Assembly (NCBI GenBank): GCA_934463455.1
Contig: CAKSJU010000079.1
Span: 1 to 10,692 of the forward strand
Length of the DNA stretch: 10,692 nt
Source: an uncultured Clostridia bacterium
Lineage (GTDB): Bacteria > Bacillota > Clostridia > UBA1381
Reading direction: 5' to 3'
The position numbers and the translations under genes were made by a program. Positions 7,337 through 10,692 of the stretch are shown here, in pieces. How positions within the stretch are numbered: the first letter of the stretch is position 1; every line of letters begins with the position of its first letter. The notes below the pieces were generated by a model that made no database searches, was not told the DNA's origin, and saw only the letters and a program-made list of their open reading frames with translations.

Positions 7337-8007
7337 ATATTTTCTATCTGCCAATCTATTTCTTTTTGTCCTATATTATTTAATATATCGTTTACCTTTT
7401 TGAAATGTCCGCAGCCGAAAAATCCTCTGCTTGCCGAGAGCGGACTCGGATGCGGCGCGGTAAGACAGTAATGAATCGGATTTGTTATAAGGCTTTGTTT
7501 CTCCCGCGCATTATTTCCCCAAAGCAGGAATATAACCGGAGTATCTCTTTTATTCAGCAATTCAATAACTCTTGAAGTGAATATTTCCCACCCCTTATTT
7601 CTGTGAGAATTTGCCGCACCGTCACGCACCGTAAGAGAAGTGTTTAAGAGCAGCACTCCCTGTCTCGCCCATTTTTCAAGGTATCCGTTGTTCGGAATGT
7701 ATGTTCCGAGCTCACTGTTCAGTTCCTTGTACATATTAAGAAGAGACGGCGGTATCGCAACACCTTTCTGCACCGAAAATGCAAGTCCGTGCGCCTGATT
7801 TTCTTCATGGTAAGGGTCCTGACCCAAAATAACCACCTTTGTCTCGCTGTACGGCGTCCATTTGAGCGCATTAAATATATCATACATATCGGGATGTATT
7901 TTATAATGCGAATATTCATATTTCAAAAATTGTCTCAGCTTAAGATAATATTCTTTCGAAAATTCTCCCTCCAAAAGCTTGTCCCAATCATTTCCTATCT
8001 GTACCAA
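7333..8007 (-). CDS. ung: Uracil-DNA glycosylase, family 1
   Basis: The 224-residue enzyme removes uracil from DNA as the first step of base-excision repair. All family-1 signatures are present: the water-activating GQDPYH (62-67, Asp64), the uracil-stacking Phe77 in GLAFSV, Asn122 in LLLNTSLT, and the DNA-intercalating loop HPSPLSASRGFFG (His186 to Gly198). Length is normal for bacterial Ung. The start is a TTG at 8007, decided by GGAGG at 8016-8020, 8 nt upstream; no in-frame ATG near the N-terminus fits. It starts 35 bp after the copA stop and polA follows 67 bp downstream. Ung and Pol I act in one pathway: excision, then gap filling after AP-site cleavage. No promoter of its own is evident in the short gap, so it may be read from upstream or from inside copA. 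The stop codon sits in a strong hairpin. Confidence 0.5.
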   Translation of the reverse strand: MVQIGNDWDKLLEGEFSKEYYLKLRQFLKYEYSHYKIHPDMYDIFNALKWTPYSETKVVILGQDPYHEENQAHGLAFSVQKGVAIPPSLLNMYKELNSELGTYIPNNGYLEKWARQGVLLLNTSLTVRDGAANSHRNKGWEIFTSRVIELLNKRDTPVIFLLWGNNAREKQSLITNPIHYCLTAPHPSPLSASRGFFGCGHFKKVNDILNNIGQKEIDWQIENI

Positions 8008-8042
8008 TTTTTATACCTCCGTTATTAATGGACTTCACCGAA

Positions 8043-8252
8043 TTAATTAACTTCGGTAACCGTATATCCTTGCGCCTCGACCGCATTTTTCAATTCATCG
8101 GCGGTCACGCTGTCGGCGCATACAACCTCCGCGCAGCCCTTTTCGTGGCTTACCTGTACCTCGTTAACCCCGCTGACTTCTTCAAGGCTTTTCTTAACTC
8201 TCGCCTCGCAGTGTCCGCACATCATTCCTTCAATTTTCAATGTTTTTTTCAT
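8043..8252 (-). CDS. copZ: Possible free CopZ-like copper chaperone from an internal start in copA
   Basis: The last 69 codons of copA start with an in-frame ATG preceded by AGAGG at 8259-8263, 6 nt upstream, inside the coding sequence. The encoded MKKTLKIEGMMCGHC... matches free CopZ chaperones in length (usually about 68-70 residues), start and metal site. The motif is C-x-H-C, as in CopZ, whereas the ATPase's own N-terminal domain has C-S-A-C. CopZ carries Cu(I) to CopA and to copper repressors. A free product would be made alongside the fused domain from the same mRNA. Translation from this start is inference; the ribosome binding site could be a relic of a once separate copZ gene joined to copA by loss of the stop codon. 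Confidence 0.5.
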   Translation of the reverse strand: MKKTLKIEGMMCGHCEARVKKSLEEVSGVNEVQVSHEKGCAEVVCADSVTADELKNAVEAQGYTVTEVN

Positions 8253-10493
8253 AATAATCCTCTTTTCTTCTTTTTTATTTTGCTTAACTTTATACAAATT
8301 CAATCTTAACGCATTTAAAACAACGCAAAGACTTGACAAACTCATTGCCCCCGCCGCAATCATCGGATTAAGCTTTAACCCGAAAGCTCTTATCCACACT
8401 CCTGCGGCAAGCGGAATACATATAACATTATAGAAAAATGCCCAGAAAAGATTTTCCTTTATATTTTTTATAACCTTTCTGCTCAAATTTATTGCCGCCG
8501 GAACATCCGAAAGCGTATTATTTACCAGCACCGCATCGGAGGACTTTATCGCAATGTCCGCACCGTTTCCTATAGCGATACCGACATCGGCGCGTGCAAG
8601 AGCGGGCGAATCGTTAATTCCGTCACCTATCATTGCCGTCTTTCCGCTCTCTTGCAATTTCTTTATAACCTCTTCCTTACCATCGGGCAGAACACCCGCA
8701 ATTATTTCATCCACTCCGACTTCTTTTGCGACGGCATTCGCGGTTATTTCATTATCACCGGTCAGCATAACCGTGTGTATACCCATCCTTTTAAGTTCTC
8801 TGACCGCCGATATGCTGTCTTTCTTCAAAGTGTCCGCTACGGCTATTATTCCCAAAAGCTCGTCGTCCTTTGAGAAATACATAGGCGTTTTTCCCGTTTC
8901 GGACAGTTCTCTTGCAATTTTTACCATATTGTCCGAAACAGACGTATATTTTTTTACAAGCTCATAATTGCCTCCGGCAAAAACGCTTCCTCCGAATTTT
9001 GCCGTGAGACCGCTGCCCTGCAAAAATTTCAAATCCTCCGTATCAAAAAACTCCGTATTTTCCGACTCCGCTTTTTTAACAATTGCCGCCGCAAGCGGAT
9101 GCTCACTTTTTTTCTCCAGTGAATATGCCGCAGACAAAAGCTCTGTTTCCGAAGAATTTTCCGACGGAACAATATCCGTAACCTCGGGAGCTCCGTTTGT
9201 AAGAGTTCCGGTTTTATCAAAAACAGCATTTTTTATTTCGCCCGTATATTCGAGTATTGCCGCATTTTTAAAAAGTATTCCGTTTTTAGCTCCCATTCCG
9301 CTCCCTACCATAATCGCAACCGGAGTTGCAAGTCCGAGTGCACACGGGCAGCTTATAACCAGCACGGATATAGCGCAGGAAAGCGCAAATCCTACATTTT
9401 CTCCTACAAGCATCCATACCGCAAAGGTAACAACAGCTATAGCTATAACGCATGGTACGAAAATTCCCGATACCTTGTCCGCAATTTTCGCAATAGGTGC
9501 TTTTGTGGCATTCGCGTCATCCACAAGCTGTATTATTTTTGAAAGAAGAGTGTCCTTGCCGACTTTTTCCGCTCTGCATTTAATATATCCCGAGCGCAAA
9601 TGAGTTGCGCAGGAAACCCTGTCGCCATCCTTTTTGTCAACCGGTATGCTCTCACCGGTAAGCGCGGACTCGTCTGCCGTACAATTTCCTTCGGTTATCA
9701 CTCCGTCAGCGGGTATTGAGCCGCCCGAACGCACCACAAATATATCTCCGACCGCGACCTTGTCCGCAGGAACTTCCGTTTCTTTTCCGTCTCTTATAAC
9801 AATTGCTCTTTCGGGTGCCAAATCCATTAGTGCGGACACCGCGTCGGCGGTTTTTCCCTTTGCATATTCCTCAAGCATTTTTCCGACGGTAATAAGTGCC
9901 AGAATCATCGCCGCGGATTCAAAATACAAATTATGTGCATGGTGCATTGCCGTCTCGGCACTTGCCGATGTCATTTGCAGAAGCAAAACAACACTGTATG
10001 CAAACGATACCCCCGAGCCGAGTGCCACTAAGGTGTCCATGTTCGGAGATTTATTAATTATTCCTTTAAATCCGCTGATAAAAAACCTTTGATTTATTAC
10101 CATAATTAATCCGGAAAGCACCATTTGCACAATTCCGATTGCTAAGTAATTATTATCAAAAAATGAGGAAGCCGGCCACCCGAACATCATATATCCCATC
10201 GAAAGATACATCAGCAGTGCCAAAAGTATTAAAGACCAAATAAGCCTTATTTTTACTCCGCCCGTTTTCTTTTCGGTTTTTTTAACCTTTTCCGCTCCGC
10301 TTTTTGCCGCAGAATATCCGGCTTTTTCCACTGCCTCCATAACGGCTTCGTCTGACACATTGCCCTCTACCGTCATAGACCCGGTAAGCAAATTAACCGA
10401 ACAGCTTTTTACTTCCGGAATAGCCGACACGGCCTTCTCCACTCTCGCCGAGCAGGCACTGCAGTTCATTCCCGTAACAGTATATTTCTCCAT
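8043..10493 (-). CDS. copA: Copper-exporting P1B-type ATPase with N- and C-terminal heavy-metal-binding domains
   Basis: The 816-residue membrane pump exports Cu(I) using ATP. In order: an N-terminal HMA domain (1-65; GMNCSAC, Cys11 and Cys14), membrane helices from about residue 82, an outer loop with MHHAH (183-187) that may help metal release, the actuator TGE (279-281), the transmembrane CPC site (382-384), phosphorylated Asp426 in DKTGT, the P1B-specific His465-Pro466, and GDGINDSP (623-630). Tyr688-Asn689 and MSLSS (717-721) complete the Cu(I)-type transport signature. After a lysine-rich linker (735-747), residues 748-816 form a second HMA domain (GMMCGHC, Cys759 and Cys762) that looks like a fused CopZ. 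ATG start with AAAGAGG 10 nt upstream. Regulation is probably by a copper sensor, but none lies in the window. Without the C-terminal domain the length is normal for CopA. Confidence 0.5.
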   Translation of the reverse strand: MEKYTVTGMNCSACSARVEKAVSAIPEVKSCSVNLLTGSMTVEGNVSDEAVMEAVEKAGYSAAKSGAEKVKKTEKKTGGVKIRLIWSLILLALLMYLSMGYMMFGWPASSFFDNNYLAIGIVQMVLSGLIMVINQRFFISGFKGIINKSPNMDTLVALGSGVSFAYSVVLLLQMTSASAETAMHHAHNLYFESAAMILALITVGKMLEEYAKGKTADAVSALMDLAPERAIVIRDGKETEVPADKVAVGDIFVVRSGGSIPADGVITEGNCTADESALTGESIPVDKKDGDRVSCATHLRSGYIKCRAEKVGKDTLLSKIIQLVDDANATKAPIAKIADKVSGIFVPCVIAIAVVTFAVWMLVGENVGFALSCAISVLVISCPCALGLATPVAIMVGSGMGAKNGILFKNAAILEYTGEIKNAVFDKTGTLTNGAPEVTDIVPSENSSETELLSAAYSLEKKSEHPLAAAIVKKAESENTEFFDTEDLKFLQGSGLTAKFGGSVFAGGNYELVKKYTSVSDNMVKIARELSETGKTPMYFSKDDELLGIIAVADTLKKDSISAVRELKRMGIHTVMLTGDNEITANAVAKEVGVDEIIAGVLPDGKEEVIKKLQESGKTAMIGDGINDSPALARADVGIAIGNGADIAIKSSDAVLVNNTLSDVPAAINLSRKVIKNIKENLFWAFFYNVICIPLAAGVWIRAFGLKLNPMIAAGAMSLSSLCVVLNALRLNLYKVKQNKKEEKRIIMKKTLKIEGMMCGHCEARVKKSLEEVSGVNEVQVSHEKGCAEVVCADSVTADELKNAVEAQGYTVTEVN
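8259..8263 (-). promoter_or_regulatory. Internal ribosome binding site in copA before the CopZ-like segment
   Basis: AGAGG in an A-rich stretch, 6 nt before an in-frame ATG (8250-8252), looks as good as the binding sites of copA itself and of the GDSL gene. It encodes the Lys-Arg linker between pump and C-terminal domain, so A/G-rich codons alone could also explain it. Confidence 0.5.
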
Positions 10494-10532
10494 TATGCGG
10501 ACACCTCTTTGTTGATTTTATCTTAATCATTT

Positions 10533-10561
10533 TGCATAAAAGTATTTGATACAATTATGCA
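10533..10561. promoter_or_regulatory. 29-bp dyad upstream of copA
   Basis: TGCATAA (10533-10539) and TTATGCA (10555-10561) form outer arms, with GTAT (10542-10545) and ATAC (10549-10552) as inner arms around TTG; only two A-A pairs break the symmetry. It ends 39 bp before the copA start codon. It could be an operator or, if transcription starts near 10615, a hairpin in the leader RNA. It does not match TACAnnTGTA. Confidence 0.5.
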
Positions 10562-10569
10562 GGTATGCG
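10547..10569. repeat. 23-bp direct repeat, copy 1
   Basis: Identical to the 23 bp at 10670-10692, starting TGATACAATTATGC and ending GTATGCG. The period is 123 bp and the bases to the left differ between copies. This copy supplies the right half of the 29-bp dyad; the other copy lacks the matching left half. Confidence 0.5.
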
Positions 10570-10590
10570 CAGCATGGGCAGCAACGCTGC

Positions 10591-10613
10591 AAAGACTTGA
10601 TTTTCAAGTCTTT
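10591..10613. repeat. Hairpin in the copA upstream region
   Basis: AAAGACTTGA (10591-10600) pairs perfectly with TCAAGTCTTT (10604-10613) over 10 bp with a 3-nt loop. A smaller hairpin, GCAGC-AAC-GCTGC, adjoins it at 10578-10590. If transcription of copA begins near 10615, both would form the 5' end of the leader. No clear T tract follows on the minus strand, so a terminator role in that direction is doubtful. Confidence 0.5.
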
Positions 10614-10621
10614 CTGCATTT

Positions 10622-10630
10622 ATTATACCA
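10622..10630 (-). promoter_or_regulatory. Extended -10 promoter element, possibly for copA
   Basis: The minus strand reads TGGTATAAT, a perfect extended -10 (TGnTATAAT). No good -35 lies 17 nt upstream; TTGCAA lies 20 nt upstream. A start near 10615 would give copA a leader of about 120 nt. This is the best promoter-like sequence seen in the 199 bp upstream of copA. Confidence 0.5.
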
Positions 10631-10633
10631 TGA

Positions 10634-10665
10634 ATAAAAATGCTTGCTTGCAAGGGCATTTTTAT
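10634..10665. terminator. Terminator-like hairpin at the window edge
   Basis: ATAAAAATGC (10634-10643) pairs with GCATTTTTAT (10656-10665) over 10 bp around a 12-nt loop holding the palindrome CTTGCAAG. The A run on one side and T run on the other allow termination in either direction. On the minus strand it would end a gene lying beyond the window. Confidence 0.5.
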
Positions 10666-10669
10666 GAAA

Positions 10670-10692
10670 TGATACAATTATGCAGGTATGCG
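10670..10692. repeat. 23-bp direct repeat, copy 2 (reaches the window end)
   Basis: Exact second copy of 10547-10569. The match runs to the last base of the window, so the true repeat may be longer and further copies may follow outside. Confidence 0.5.

Noticed and set aside
8037..8057. ACCGAA/TTCGGT inverted repeat over the copA stop as a terminator
   Set aside because: The stem is only 6 bp with an AT-rich loop and no T tract follows on the minus strand.
8250..8290. Programmed frameshift in copA at the A6G run, as in E. coli copA
   Set aside because: The zero frame reads AAT AAA AAA GAA, so the run is not in X-XXY-YYZ phase, and both shifted frames stop soon after. In-frame internal initiation fits better.
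8968..9603. 211-codon plus-strand open frame, Ser/Ala/Pro-rich
   Set aside because: It is antisense to copA; the composition is what reversed copA codons give, and no motif is seen.
10547..10692. Two exact repeats with a 100-bp gap as a CRISPR-like array
   Set aside because: Only two copies, the gap is far too long for a normal spacer, it contains internal hairpins, and no cas gene is present.

Overview
The window looks like chromosomal DNA from a low-to-moderate GC Gram-positive anaerobe of the Clostridia. This is inferred from AT-rich intergenic DNA, strong GGAGG-type ribosome binding sites, GTG and TTG starts, an exported SLH protein with copper-amine-oxidase-N-like repeats, and a BlaI/M56 regulatory pair. 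Every gene I can support lies on the minus strand, so transcription runs from high to low coordinates; long plus-strand frames are shadows.

Region A (10494-10692) is non-coding and repeat-rich. It holds a 23-bp direct repeat in two copies 123 bp apart, a 29-bp dyad, several hairpins and an extended -10 promoter that could drive copA.

Region B (3556-10493) is a same-strand block: copA, a P1B-type copper ATPase whose last 69 codons form an in-frame CopZ-like domain with its own ribosome binding site and ATG; ung, a family-1 uracil-DNA glycosylase; polA, DNA polymerase I with a degenerate proofreading domain; and a two-domain SGNH/GDSL hydrolase. A 38-nt hairpin overlaps the ung stop codon, and a strong terminator closes the block after the hydrolase. 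Ung and Pol I belong to the same base-excision repair pathway; copA and the hydrolase have no evident functional link to them.

Region C (1-3439) is a self-contained regulatory operon. A consensus-like promoter carries two TACAnnTGTA operator boxes and drives a BlaI/MecI-type repressor (GTG start), a BlaR1/MecR1-like M56 membrane metalloprotease sensor, and a secreted SLH protein cut by the window edge. The sensor does not end in a penicillin-binding domain but in an acidic linker and a small beta-rich domain, so beta-lactam is unlikely to be its signal. The simplest reading is that an unknown envelope signal activates the protease, which relieves repression and raises output of the SLH protein.

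The most interesting points are this non-beta-lactam BlaI/M56 circuit with a cell-surface output gene, and the copA gene that may also make a free CopZ chaperone from an internal start.
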